DNA of 64,000 nt, taken from Limiplasma sp036645955. GTDB lineage: Bacteria > Bacillota > Clostridia > Christensenellales > Aristaeellaceae. The position numbers were made by a program, and so were the translations under genes. A model generated the notes under the pieces. It saw only the letters and a program-made list of their open reading frames with translations, ran no database searches and was not told the origin of the DNA. Location of the stretch: positions 62,001 to 126,000 of the forward strand of contig JAVXND010000002.1 in the NCBI GenBank assembly GCA_036645955.1, written 5' to 3'. Shown here one piece after another: positions 40,070-49,243 of the stretch. Numbering within the stretch: the stretch's first letter is position 1; every line of letters starts with the position of its first letter.

Positions 40070-40121
40070 AACAATTCAATAAGCAAACAGCGCGTTTGCA
40101 AATACATAAAGAGAGAAGCGC

Positions 40122-40166
40122 ATGAAGCGTTTGAAGCATCATGAAAAGTACGAAGTTTTGGTCTAG
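40122..40166 (+). CDS. Possible 14-residue leader peptide overlapping ktrB start
   Basis: ATG 40122 with AGAGAGAAG upstream encodes MKRLKHHEKYEVLV and stops at 40164, inside the ktrB coding sequence in another frame. The ktrB ATG at 40141 has no close ribosome binding site of its own, so coupling through this mini-ORF is possible. Confidence 0.3.
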   Translation: MKRLKHHEKYEVLV

Positions 40167-41451
40167 ATTTAAGCGGTTACCACCAGGCGTTTTGCTGGTT
40201 TTCGGTTTTGCATTTGTGATTTTTCTTGGCGCGGTGCTGCTGTTATTGCCCGCGATGCAAAATCCAAATACGGATGTTTCCTTTGTTAATTCGCTGTTTA
40301 CATCCACAAGTGCCGTTTGCGTTACGGGCTTGATTGCGGTTGATACCGCTGATACCTTTTCCGTAGCAGGCCGCACCATTGTGGCGTTGCTCATTCAAAT
40401 TGGGGGCTTGGGTGTAACCTCCGTAGGTGTGGGCCTTATTTTGCTGGCTAGAAAAAGAATCGGCCTCAAAAGCCGTATGCTGGTGAAGGAAGCGCTCAAT
40501 CTGGAATCCTTCCGCGGTGCGGTGGTGCTTGTGCGTGCCATCTTGATAATGACGCTGTGCTTTGAAACGCTGGGTACGGCACTATCCTACCTATCGTTTA
40601 GCAAGTATTATGCGCCGCTGGATGCGCTGGGCATTAGCTTGTTTCATTCCATCGCTGCCTTTAACAACTCTGGCTTTGACATACTGGGCGGCTTAACCAA
40701 CCTGATTCCCTACCAAGGGGATGTATTGCTGAACCTAACCACCTGCGGACTCATCTTCTTTGGCGGTATTGGTTTCTTGGTTATTTTGGATGTAATGAAA
40801 AAACGACGCTTTCGCACGCTGACATTGCATTCTAAAATTGTCATTACCACATCGGTTGTCTTGATTGTACTAGGCACGCTGCTGCTCAAGCTTACGGAGA
40901 ACATTACGTGGCTGGGTGCGCTTTTTCAAAGCGTATCTGCACGTACTGCGGGTTTCTCCACCTATGCCATTGGCTCCTTTACAGGGGCGGGTCTTTTTAC
41001 GCTGACCATTCTCATGTTCATTGGTGCGTCGCCTGGGTCAACAGGCGGCGGTATCAAAACCAGCACGATGTTCACCCTGCTCATGTCGGTTCGCGGAATC
41101 ATCAGCAACCGCCGCCCAGGCGCTTTCAAACGCACCATTGCGCATGAGGTGGTTGAAAAGGCTTTTACCATCCTACTGCTCAGTGCCTTTGTGGTGTGCA
41201 TCGCAACATTTGCGCTATGCGTGCTGGAGCCGTCCTGCACCTTCCAACAGGTGCTATTTGAAGTGGTATCCGCTTTTGGCACGGTGGGGCTTTCCACTGG
41301 CATTACGCCTGCGCTAAGTGATGCGGCCAAGCTTGTCTTGGTTTTGGTGATGTTTATTGGACGCTTGGGACCCCTTACCATAGTGTTGCTGGGCGCGGGA
41401 AATAACGAGCCTGGCGCGCGCTACTCAGAAGAAGCTGTCACGGTAGGATAG
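40141..41451 (+). CDS. ktrB: Potassium uptake protein, TrkH/KtrB family
   Basis: A 436-residue TrkH/KtrB-type membrane channel subunit with repeated M1-P-M2 modules. Selectivity-filter regions are recognisable as TSAVCVTGLIAVDT, AFNNSGFDILGG, SARTAGFSTY and SAFGTVGLSTGIT, each with the conserved Gly. It imports K+ (often with Na+) and requires the cytoplasmic RCK protein encoded 13 bp downstream. The length is near KtrB (about 450) rather than TrkH (about 480). Confidence 0.93.
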   Translation: MKSTKFWSRFKRLPPGVLLVFGFAFVIFLGAVLLLLPAMQNPNTDVSFVNSLFTSTSAVCVTGLIAVDTADTFSVAGRTIVALLIQIGGLGVTSVGVGLILLARKRIGLKSRMLVKEALNLESFRGAVVLVRAILIMTLCFETLGTALSYLSFSKYYAPLDALGISLFHSIAAFNNSGFDILGGLTNLIPYQGDVLLNLTTCGLIFFGGIGFLVILDVMKKRRFRTLTLHSKIVITTSVVLIVLGTLLLKLTENITWLGALFQSVSARTAGFSTYAIGSFTGAGLFTLTILMFIGASPGSTGGGIKTSTMFTLLMSVRGIISNRRPGAFKRTIAHEVVEKAFTILLLSAFVVCIATFALCVLEPSCTFQQVLFEVVSAFGTVGLSTGITPALSDAAKLVLVLVMFIGRLGPLTIVLLGAGNNEPGARYSEEAVTVG

Positions 41452-41464
41452 AAAGGAAATTGTC

Positions 41465-42127
41465 ATGCAAAAAAACACGAAGTCCTATGGCATTATTGGT
41501 TTAGGACGTTTTGGATCGGCACTTGCGACGGAGCTTTCAAAATCAAATGCAGAGGTGCTTGTGATTGATTGCGACGAAAGCAAGGTAAAGGCGCTTCGCG
41601 CATGCACCGAGCACGCTTTTGTTGTAAATGATTTGTCCCTAGAAACACTGCGCGAAACTGGTATGCAAAACTGCGATACGGTCATCATTTGCATAGGTGA
41701 AAAAATCGACGCCAGCATTTTGGCTACACTGCATGTAAAGCAAATGGGCGTGCCCAACATCATTGCAAAGGCAACCACGGATGATCAAGGCACAATCCTT
41801 ACCAGCTTAGGCGCGTCTATTGTTTATCCCGAACGCGATATGGCAGTGCGTTTGGCTGGCAAGCTCGCTTCCACCAGCGTATTGGACAAAATTTCTTTAA
41901 GCGAGGAAGCGGATATTTCCGAAATTCTTTTGAGCGCCCGCATGAATGGCAAGACCATCCGCACGCTGGACTTTCGCGGACGCTTTAGCTTGAATGTGAT
42001 CGCGATTGTACGCGCCGCACAGACCATTATTGAAATCAATCCTGATGAACCGCTTCAGGAAGGCGATGTGATAGCGGTGGTGGGGCGCAAGGAAAACATT
42101 GCAAGGTTTGAGGCCTATTTGGCTTGA
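41465..42127 (+). CDS. ktrA: Potassium uptake regulatory protein, TrkA/KtrA family
   Basis: A 220-residue RCK protein. The N-terminal Rossmann domain has the nucleotide motif YGIIGLGRFGSALATELSK and Asp at the end of the second strand (VLVIDCDESK). The C-terminal TrkA-C domain covers about 135-220 (DISEILLSARMNGKTIRTL, GDVIAVVGRKENI). It gates the preceding channel in response to bound adenine nucleotides. GAAAGGAAA precedes the ATG. KtrA-sized proteins are half the length of E. coli TrkA. Confidence 0.93.
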   Translation: MQKNTKSYGIIGLGRFGSALATELSKSNAEVLVIDCDESKVKALRACTEHAFVVNDLSLETLRETGMQNCDTVIICIGEKIDASILATLHVKQMGVPNIIAKATTDDQGTILTSLGASIVYPERDMAVRLAGKLASTSVLDKISLSEEADISEILLSARMNGKTIRTLDFRGRFSLNVIAIVRAAQTIIEINPDEPLQEGDVIAVVGRKENIARFEAYLA

Positions 42128-42160
42128 ATCACTTAAGAAAATGCAGGAGGTGTCCTTATC

Positions 42161-43210
42161 TTGTCATTACCCGACTTTATACAACGGCTTTTTGAAAACC
42201 CGACCCTGCTTGTTTCCACACTGTTAACCCTCGGGGTTATTTTGGTAAACGGCTGGACGGATGCGCCTAATGCCATTGCGACCTGCGTGTCCACGCGCGC
42301 TATGGGCGTTCGCTCTGCTATATTAATGGCGGCGGTTTTTAACTTCCTAGGTGTTTTGGTGATGACAAGCATCAATGCCGCAGTTGCCATGACCATATAC
42401 AACATGGTTGATTTTGGCGGCGATGCCAAAACAGCGCTGATTGCGCTTTGCGCGGCCATGGCGGCCATTGTTATATGGGCTACGGTTGCTTGGTATTTTG
42501 GCATTCCAACCAGCGAAAGCCATGCGTTGATTGCAGGCCTCTCTGGTGCGGCCATTGCCATTCAAAACGGCTTGGGCGGCATCAATGGCAGCGAATGGGT
42601 GAAGGTGCTTTGGGGACTGCTGCTTTCCACTGTTTTGGGCTTTGGCATGGGCTTTCTCACAACGCGGCTGACGGAGCTGATTTGCAAACGAATGAATCGC
42701 CGAAAAACCAATCGCTTCTTCTCATATGCGCAAATTGGGGGAGGCGCGGCCATGGCCTTTATGCATGGTGCGCAGGACGGGCAGAAGTTTATTGCTGTAT
42801 TCTTGCTGGGCTCGGCGTTGGCCAACGGGCAAAGCGGCGCAACGACCTTTGTGGTTCCCATTTGGTTAATGCTGTTATGCTCGATGGTCATGGCGCTTGG
42901 AACCTCCATCGGCGGTTATCGAATTATCAAATCTGTGGGTATGGACATGGTAAAGCTGAGCACCTATCAAGGCTTTGCGGCTGATACCGCGGCGGCGCTG
43001 TGCCTGCTTGGCTCCTCTGTGCTTGGCATTCCCGTAAGCACAACTCACACAAAAACAACGGCAATCATGGGCGTCGGCGCGTCCCGCAGGCTTCGAAGCG
43101 TGAATTGGAGCATGGTCAAGGACTTAATCCTTACATGGGTATTAACCTTTCCAGGTTGCGGATTGATTGGGTATTTAATGGCAAAACTATTTCTGTACTT
43201 TTTTGCATAG
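42161..43210 (+). CDS. Inorganic phosphate transporter, PiT family
   Basis: A 349-residue PiT permease. Both family signatures are present: GWTDAPNAIATCVSTRAM near residue 30 and FMHGAQDGQKFIAVFLLGS near 205. About ten membrane segments are predicted from hydrophobicity. It imports phosphate, probably as a metal-phosphate or with H+. The start is TTG 42161, preceded by CAGGAGG. The next gene is the usual PhoU-like DUF47 partner. Confidence 0.93.
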   Translation: MSLPDFIQRLFENPTLLVSTLLTLGVILVNGWTDAPNAIATCVSTRAMGVRSAILMAAVFNFLGVLVMTSINAAVAMTIYNMVDFGGDAKTALIALCAAMAAIVIWATVAWYFGIPTSESHALIAGLSGAAIAIQNGLGGINGSEWVKVLWGLLLSTVLGFGMGFLTTRLTELICKRMNRRKTNRFFSYAQIGGGAAMAFMHGAQDGQKFIAVFLLGSALANGQSGATTFVVPIWLMLLCSMVMALGTSIGGYRIIKSVGMDMVKLSTYQGFAADTAAALCLLGSSVLGIPVSTTHTKTTAIMGVGASRRLRSVNWSMVKDLILTWVLTFPGCGLIGYLMAKLFLYFFA

Positions 43211-43223
43211 GAGATGAAGGATC

Positions 43224-43841
43224 ATGAAAAAAGCCAATGATTATTTTGAAATGATGGAACGCCTTGTAAGCTATAGCGCGGAAGCGGCTGAAATGCTTGA
43301 GAACATTTTGAGGAGCTTTAACCCTGAACAAATTGATCAAAACCGTAAGGACATTCATGCCATTGAGCATGCGGCGGATGGTGCGCGGCATGAAATACTC
43401 ACAAAGCTTTCCCGTGAATTTATCACACCCCTTGAGCGTGATGATATTTTACAGCTGGTACAAATCATAGATGATGTGACCGATGCGCTGGATGAAGTGG
43501 TGATCAACCTGTATATGTTCAATATTCGCACGCTCAGCGCAGATACACTCAAGCTTTCTGCACTGGTATTGCGTTGCGTGCATGCGCTGGAAGCCGCTGT
43601 GGCACAGCTGCGGCATTTCAAGAAAACAGAGCCGCTTGCAGAATTGCTGATTGAAGTCAACACCATTGAAAGCGAAGCGGATACCGTGTATACGGAGGCA
43701 ATGCGCTCGCTGTTTACATCAGGTGCAGATCCCCTTCATATTCTTGGGCAGAGGGAAGTTTATGAGTGCTTGGAATCCTGCTGTGATTTGTGCGAGCATG
43801 CCGCTGATGTGATTGAAAACACAGTGATGAAAAACACCTGA
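43224..43841 (+). CDS. PhoU-like DUF47 protein
   Basis: A 205-residue all-helical DUF47/PhoU-like protein. These are encoded next to PiT transporters and are thought to modulate their activity. Conserved motifs are IHAIEHAADGARHEI (split), EFITPLERDDILQLVQIIDDV (split) and the C-terminal repeat TIESEADTVYTEAM. It is separated from the PiT gene by 13 bp. The acidic and His residues of the helices could bind metal, as in PhoU proteins. Confidence 0.92.
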   Translation: MKKANDYFEMMERLVSYSAEAAEMLENILRSFNPEQIDQNRKDIHAIEHAADGARHEILTKLSREFITPLERDDILQLVQIIDDVTDALDEVVINLYMFNIRTLSADTLKLSALVLRCVHALEAAVAQLRHFKKTEPLAELLIEVNTIESEADTVYTEAMRSLFTSGADPLHILGQREVYECLESCCDLCEHAADVIENTVMKNT

Positions 43842-43862
43842 TGCAGAAAGGGCGATGATGGA

Positions 43863-44942
43863 ATGTGTGAAAAGAAAACTGAAAGCGGAAAACAAAGCGG
43901 CCGACTGAAGCTGATTTGGCAGATTGTCTATATTTTCGGAACCTTGCTGCTTATGTCGCTGCTTGGCTTGGGCGACCCTGATTTTATCAACTTTTTTTCA
44001 GGCAAGCAACCGGTGAATAGCTCTTGGCTGATTCTATGCGGCATAGCCATGCTGGGCTTTTGGCTGTTGCAGGCCTGTGTATATGCAAGCGCCGCCAGCA
44101 TTGTAGGCGCAAAAATCTCTTTTTGGTGCAACCTGCGCATTACCATGTTTGGGGAATACTACAGCGCCATCACCCCCTTTGCTTCAGGCGGGCAGCCTAT
44201 GCAGCTTGGCTACTACAAGCGTTATGGGGTTGGTGCGGCAAAAGCCTCTTCTATTTTATCGGTGCGCTATATTTGCTTTGTGGGTTCCATCAGCCTGTGC
44301 TACCTATGCGCGGCCATTGTGGCGGGCGAACAAATACTGCGCAATTACCCGTTGGTGTTTTGGCTTACAACGCTCGGTTTTGTGATCAACTTTACCTCCC
44401 TTGTAATGGTGGTTATGATATTGGTGCGTCCTGCATTGGTCAGGCGCTTTGGGCTGTGGCTGATTCAGCTAGTTACCAAAATCAAACGTTTAAACGCTCG
44501 CCGGGAAAGCTGGAGCGAAAAATACGAAAAAGGGGTTGTGGAGTTTGGAGCGGCGGGGGAATGCATCAAAGCGCATCCGTACCACTGCTTTTGGGTGCTG
44601 CTGCAATCGCTTTTATCGGTGGGCTGTCAGTTTTCCATTGCCTATCTGGTGTACCGCGCATTGGGTTTATCGCAAGCGGGATATTTTGAACTGTTTTCCA
44701 TGCAAATATTCCTATACCTTGCGGTGGCTTTTGCACCCACACCAGGCGCTATTGGCGCAACGGAGGGCGGGTTCTATCTTTTTTTTGCCATGGTGTTTCC
44801 CAAAAGCCTGCTGTATAGCGCAATGCTGATGTGGCGGCTGTTCACCTACTATTCCAACCTGCTCTTTGGTGCGGCGCTGATTGTGGGCGATGAAGTGAAT
44901 GCGATGGTAAAGGCAAGGCGAGCAAAGCACACCCTGCCGTAA
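43863..44942 (+). CDS. YbhN/UPF0104 (LPG-synthase-like) membrane protein
   Basis: A 359-residue multi-pass protein related to the flippase-like membrane half of lysyl-phosphatidylglycerol synthases. Signature elements are GEYYSAITPFASGGQPMQLGYYKRYG and the late motif TPGAIGATEGGFYLFF. The aminoacyl-transferase half is missing, as in stand-alone YbhN proteins. Such proteins are thought to handle lipids or lipid-linked sugars, but the substrate here is unknown. It closes the plus-strand transport block, 21 bp after the DUF47 gene, and ends close to the convergent MFS gene. Confidence 0.82.
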   Translation: MCEKKTESGKQSGRLKLIWQIVYIFGTLLLMSLLGLGDPDFINFFSGKQPVNSSWLILCGIAMLGFWLLQACVYASAASIVGAKISFWCNLRITMFGEYYSAITPFASGGQPMQLGYYKRYGVGAAKASSILSVRYICFVGSISLCYLCAAIVAGEQILRNYPLVFWLTTLGFVINFTSLVMVVMILVRPALVRRFGLWLIQLVTKIKRLNARRESWSEKYEKGVVEFGAAGECIKAHPYHCFWVLLQSLLSVGCQFSIAYLVYRALGLSQAGYFELFSMQIFLYLAVAFAPTPGAIGATEGGFYLFFAMVFPKSLLYSAMLMWRLFTYYSNLLFGAALIVGDEVNAMVKARRAKHTLP

Positions 44943-44963
44943 ACGGAAAATAGGAACTTTTGC

Positions 44964-46295
44964 TTAAAGCTCGGGTGCATCGCTATCTGTCAGCAATGCC
45001 TCGGCTGTTTCCGGGGTTTCCGGCTGCTTCAAGACCATGAGCGCTTCCAAAGCGTTCATGGCCTTTAATTTTGGCACGAGAAGTGAAGAAACAAGCACCA
45101 AAGCGGCGCTTACGAGATATACGGAGGTGATGGGCATGAGGCTAACCAGCGTGCCGCAATACAAAGAGGAGAGCGGAATTCCCACCATGCCAAGTGCATT
45201 AAAAATGGAAGCCATGCGCGAGAGATAACCTTCATCAATCACACGGAAAAAGAGCACGTTTGTCATGAGGTTGAAAAACGAGATGGACATGGGCATGACA
45301 CAGCCTGCGAGGAACAAAACACCATATTTGAACCATTCCATGCCCGCAAGCAGGCTTAGAAGCACAAAGGTCACATAATGAAAGGTCAGGCATACGCCGC
45401 ATAGCACAATGGTTTTGGACAGGTTGAAGCGGGCCTTGAGGAGCGGATAGAGCATAGAGCCAATCAGCATACCAATGGAGCTTGCAACGCCGATTACAGA
45501 TAAGGCATAAGCGTCCAAGTGCAAGGTATCTACAACGTAGGCGGTTTGCAGTTGATTTTGAGGGGATAACAGCAGGTTATACCCTACGCCGATCAAACAA
45601 AGCAAAACCAACGGGGGACGTTTTGTAAAATAACGAAAACCTGCCTTGAGCGTCTCCAAATAGCTTTCTTTTGGCTTGTCTTGCGAAGCAAGAACGGCTT
45701 TTGATTTGATTTTGAGCGTTGCCAACGCAAGCGAAGCCAACGCGAACAGGGTGCCGTCTGTGAGCAATGCGCCGCCGCCGCCCCAAAGACCAATGCAAAT
45801 GCCGCCTAAGCCCGAACCAATCAATTGCGAAATTTGGGAAACCATGGTGCGCAAAGCAATGCCCGCATCCAGCTTTTCTGCTGGGATGATTTGGGGTATG
45901 GAAGCCATATAAGCGGGATCGGCACAGGATTCGCTAATGGAGATGACCAACGTAGCCATCAGCAGCATTGGCGCGGTTAACACGCCCAAGAGCATCAACG
46001 TACCCGTGATGAGCACAATGGCCGCACGAAACAGGCATGTGATCACCATCACGCGCTTTTTATTGAACCTTTCAATCAGCGGGGCTATAAAGGGAGTGAT
46101 GAAAATGGTTGGCAATGCGTTTACGCCAATGATCAGGGTGAGCCATACCGCAGAGCCTGTGAGCTCATAGGCAATCCAGCTATAAGCGATGACATCGATG
46201 GAATCACCGATGCGCGAAAAAATGCAGGAAAGAAGGTAAAACCAAAAATTGCGTTCGTTTTTGAGCTGCTTATAGGTTTCGAGCATGTGCTTCAC
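44964..46295 (-). CDS. Major facilitator superfamily exporter
   Basis: A 443-residue MFS transporter of the EntS/MFS_3-like type, with about 11 to 12 hydrophobic segments. The loop 2-3 region reads FIAPLIERFNKKRVMVITCLF. A long polar C-terminal tail follows the last helix. It probably exports a drug or metabolite; substrate unknown. The reading starts GTG 46295, and an in-frame ATG three codons later (46286) is an alternative; neither has a close ribosome binding site (AAGGAG is 14 nt before the GTG). It is a single-gene unit. Confidence 0.82.
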   Translation of the reverse strand: MKHMLETYKQLKNERNFWFYLLSCIFSRIGDSIDVIAYSWIAYELTGSAVWLTLIIGVNALPTIFITPFIAPLIERFNKKRVMVITCLFRAAIVLITGTLMLLGVLTAPMLLMATLVISISESCADPAYMASIPQIIPAEKLDAGIALRTMVSQISQLIGSGLGGICIGLWGGGGALLTDGTLFALASLALATLKIKSKAVLASQDKPKESYLETLKAGFRYFTKRPPLVLLCLIGVGYNLLLSPQNQLQTAYVVDTLHLDAYALSVIGVASSIGMLIGSMLYPLLKARFNLSKTIVLCGVCLTFHYVTFVLLSLLAGMEWFKYGVLFLAGCVMPMSISFFNLMTNVLFFRVIDEGYLSRMASIFNALGMVGIPLSSLYCGTLVSLMPITSVYLVSAALVLVSSLLVPKLKAMNALEALMVLKQPETPETAEALLTDSDAPEL

Positions 46296-46388
46296 GGTGG
46301 TTTTCTACACTCCTTACCATTCATGACATGATTTTTTGTATCATACCATGGATTCAGGAACGCTGTCAAATGAGAAATGAATGAGAAA

Positions 46389-46412
46389 AGGCTAGGGCAT
46401 AAGCCCTAGCCT
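46389..46412 (-). terminator. Terminator of the Ca2+-ATPase gene
   Basis: Perfect stem AGGCTAGGGC / GCCCTAGCCT with a 4-nt loop. On the minus strand it is followed by TTTTCTCATTC. Confidence 0.8.
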
Positions 46413-46426
46413 GAATGAGATGATAT

Positions 46427-49069
46427 TTAGCTCCGTTTGCAACGGCTTTCGCCCGTCCAGCCAAAGGCTTTGAACAGCTCTACAATGACCAGCGGCGCAA
46501 TGCTCAGCCCAGCAACCAACAGCCATTGGGCACCTGTAAGCACAGCTACCTGGAACAGCCCTTGCAGGAAGGGTACAAACAGCACGCAGAATTGCAAAGT
46601 CAAACCGGCAAAGAGCGCGGGGAACATCCACTTGTTGAGCTTTGAACGGGAGAAAGCAGAATGGATGTTACTGCGCAGGTTAAAGGAATGAATCAGCTGC
46701 GAGAACGATAGCACCGCAAAAGCCATGGTGTGACCTGCTTCGGGGCTTACCGTATTGCCGGCAAGGAAGGCGCACAGCGCGAGCATGGCAACCATGATTC
46801 CTTGGTAGCATACGCGGAACAGCAGCGGCTTTGTGAAGATGGGGCTTTTGGGATCGCGTGGGGGATAGTCCATCACATCGGGCTCGGCGGGCTCCATGCC
46901 AAGCGCGAGCGCGGGCAAGGTATCGGTAATGAGGTTGACCCATAGAATGTGAATGGGCAACAGCGGCGTACCCCAGTTAAAGAGCGTGGCCAAGAAGATC
47001 ACCAGAATTTCACCTAGGTTGGAGCTAAGCAAGAATTGAATGGCTTTGAGTATGTTGGCGTAGATGGTGCGCCCCTGTGCCACCGCTTCTACAATGGTGG
47101 CAAAGTTATCGTCCGTCAAAATCATGGCGGCGGCTTCCTTGCTTACCTCTGTACCTGTGATGCCCATGGCAACGCCGATATCGGCACGCTTCAGGGCAGG
47201 CGCGTCGTTTACGCCGTCACCAGTCATGGCAACGACATCGCCGTAGCTCTGCCATGCTTTGACAATTCGTACCTTGTGCTCGGGAGATACGCGGGCATAA
47301 ACGGCAACGTTGCGAACCTCTTCGCGCAGGCGGTCATCATCCATGCGCTCAAGCTCCACACCAGTGAGCACGCGATCGCCCTTTTCCAAAATGCCCAGCT
47401 CTTTGGCAATGGCGCTAGCGGTTACTTTGTGATCCCCTGTAATCATCACAGGCTTAATGCCGGCGCGTTTGCATTTTTCCACTGCAACACGGGCGGTGGG
47501 GCGCGGCGGATCAATCATGCCCACAAGGCCAATCAGTATGAGCTCGCTCTCGTAGCCTGTACGGTCGCCGCCCTTTGCAAGCTCGGGCACCGAACCCATG
47601 GCAAAGGCCAGCACACGCAGGGCTGATACAGCCATTTCATTGGCAGAGTTTTGAAGCTTTTCCAAATCTGCTTCTGTAATGGGGCGAACCTTACCATCTT
47701 CCAATATGCGCGTGCAAAGCACAAGCACTTCATCTAACCCGCCCTTGGTGTAGGTAACGAGCTTGCCGTCAATGCTGTGAATGGTGGTCATGCGCTTGAC
47801 TTCGCTGTCAAAGGGCAGTTCATCAAGGCGCGGGAATTGCTTTTGCAAATCTGTTTTGTGAAAGCCTTTGAGCTTAGCATAGTCCAGCAATGCGGTTTCA
47901 GTGGGATCGCCTGTAAAAATCTCCTCACCGTTTTCGTCTATGCTGGGTTGCCCATCGTTGCAAAGCGCAAGCGCGTGGGCAAATTCTGTGCCGAGCTGAT
48001 CGTATTTGGCATCACCAACGGCAAAGGGGGCGGCGGTTGCCACCACGGTCATGCGGTTCATGGTGAGCGTGCCTGTTTTATCGGAGCAGATAACGGTTGC
48101 ACTGCCGAGGGTTTCCACAGCGGGCAAACGGCGGATAATGGCGTTTTGCGCTATCATCTGCTGAACACCAATGGCGAGCACAATGGTCACAATGGCTAAC
48201 AGCCCTTCTGGAATGGCGGCAACGGCCAAGCTAATGGCGGTCATGAACATTTCACCCGCGTCGTTTCCATACAGCACACCAACCAAAAATACCAATGCGC
48301 ATACGCCGACGCACAAAATGGCCAGCTTCTTGCCAAGGTCTGCCATGCGGCGCTGAAGCGGCGTTTCAACGCCTTCTTCGTTGCTTAGCATGCCCGCAAT
48401 TGCACCGATCTGCGTGTTCATGCCTGTTTCAACCACAATGCCTTCACCGCGGCCATAGGTAATCAAACTGCCAGAAAACACAAGGTTGTGGCGGTCGCCC
48501 AGCGGTAAATCCTCGCCTTCTTTACCTTCAATGGCTTCGATTTGCTTGTTAACGGGCTCGCTTTCCCCTGTGAGTGCGCTCTCGTTTACCTGCAGGTTAG
48601 CAGAAAAGGAAACGCGCATATCTGCGGATACATAATCGCCCGCATCCAGCAGCACCACATCGCCCGGTACCAGCTCTGCACCAGGGATGGTAATGATTGC
48701 GCCATCACGACGTACCTTTGCGTGCGGGGACGACATTTTTTTCAGTGCCTCCAAGGATTTTTCTGCGCGATTTTCTTGAATAACGCCAAGCAACGCATTT
48801 AAAAGGACCACAAATAGGATGATGGCCGCATCAACCCATTCGCCCAGCAGCACACCAGAAATAAGTGCAGCTACGAGCAAAACGATGACCATTACATCCT
48901 TAAATTGTTCAAAATACATGCGCCAAAGGCTTTTCTTCTTGCCTTGCTTCAGTTCGTTTTTACCGTACTGCTCCATCCTTTTGGCCGCTTCCTGTGCGCT
49001 CAAGCCATTTTGCGTATCTGTGCCAAGCGCCGTAGCCGTTTCGCTTACGCTTTGCTTGAACCAATCCAT
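46427..49069 (-). CDS. P-type Ca2+-transporting ATPase
   Basis: An 880-residue P2-type cation ATPase. Landmarks are the actuator TGES loop (ALTGESEPV), M4 AIPEGLLAIVTIVLA, the phosphorylation site CSDKTGTLTMN, TGDGVNDAPALKRADIG and M6 NLITDTLPALALGMEP. The set matches SERCA/PMR1-type bacterial Ca2+ pumps. The M4 ion-site motif PEGLP reads PEGLL here. It removes Ca2+ (possibly Mn2+) from the cytoplasm. ATG 49069 with AAAGG 9 nt upstream is preferred to a reading 21 residues longer. Confidence 0.93.
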   Translation of the reverse strand: MDWFKQSVSETATALGTDTQNGLSAQEAAKRMEQYGKNELKQGKKKSLWRMYFEQFKDVMVIVLLVAALISGVLLGEWVDAAIILFVVLLNALLGVIQENRAEKSLEALKKMSSPHAKVRRDGAIITIPGAELVPGDVVLLDAGDYVSADMRVSFSANLQVNESALTGESEPVNKQIEAIEGKEGEDLPLGDRHNLVFSGSLITYGRGEGIVVETGMNTQIGAIAGMLSNEEGVETPLQRRMADLGKKLAILCVGVCALVFLVGVLYGNDAGEMFMTAISLAVAAIPEGLLAIVTIVLAIGVQQMIAQNAIIRRLPAVETLGSATVICSDKTGTLTMNRMTVVATAAPFAVGDAKYDQLGTEFAHALALCNDGQPSIDENGEEIFTGDPTETALLDYAKLKGFHKTDLQKQFPRLDELPFDSEVKRMTTIHSIDGKLVTYTKGGLDEVLVLCTRILEDGKVRPITEADLEKLQNSANEMAVSALRVLAFAMGSVPELAKGGDRTGYESELILIGLVGMIDPPRPTARVAVEKCKRAGIKPVMITGDHKVTASAIAKELGILEKGDRVLTGVELERMDDDRLREEVRNVAVYARVSPEHKVRIVKAWQSYGDVVAMTGDGVNDAPALKRADIGVAMGITGTEVSKEAAAMILTDDNFATIVEAVAQGRTIYANILKAIQFLLSSNLGEILVIFLATLFNWGTPLLPIHILWVNLITDTLPALALGMEPAEPDVMDYPPRDPKSPIFTKPLLFRVCYQGIMVAMLALCAFLAGNTVSPEAGHTMAFAVLSFSQLIHSFNLRSNIHSAFSRSKLNKWMFPALFAGLTLQFCVLFVPFLQGLFQVAVLTGAQWLLVAGLSIAPLVIVELFKAFGWTGESRCKRS

Positions 49070-49135
49070 GTCCATCATCCTTTCGGTTTCCCAAATGTGT
49101 TGAGAATTGTTTCCACCGTGTAAAGATAGCATAAA

Positions 49136-49164
49136 GAAACAGAAAGGGGAACCCTTTCTGTTTC
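49136..49164 (-). terminator. Terminator of the GerMN/two-component operon
   Basis: Stem GAAACAGAAAGG / CCTTTCTGTTTC with a 5-nt loop. On the minus strand it is followed by TTTATGC. It separates this operon from the Ca2+-ATPase gene. Confidence 0.7.
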
Positions 49165-49243
49165 AATCATACCCTATGTTTGGCTCAAACATACGATATG
49201 CAGTCTGAAATGCGAAGCGTGAAAATTGCTTTTGACAGCTGAA

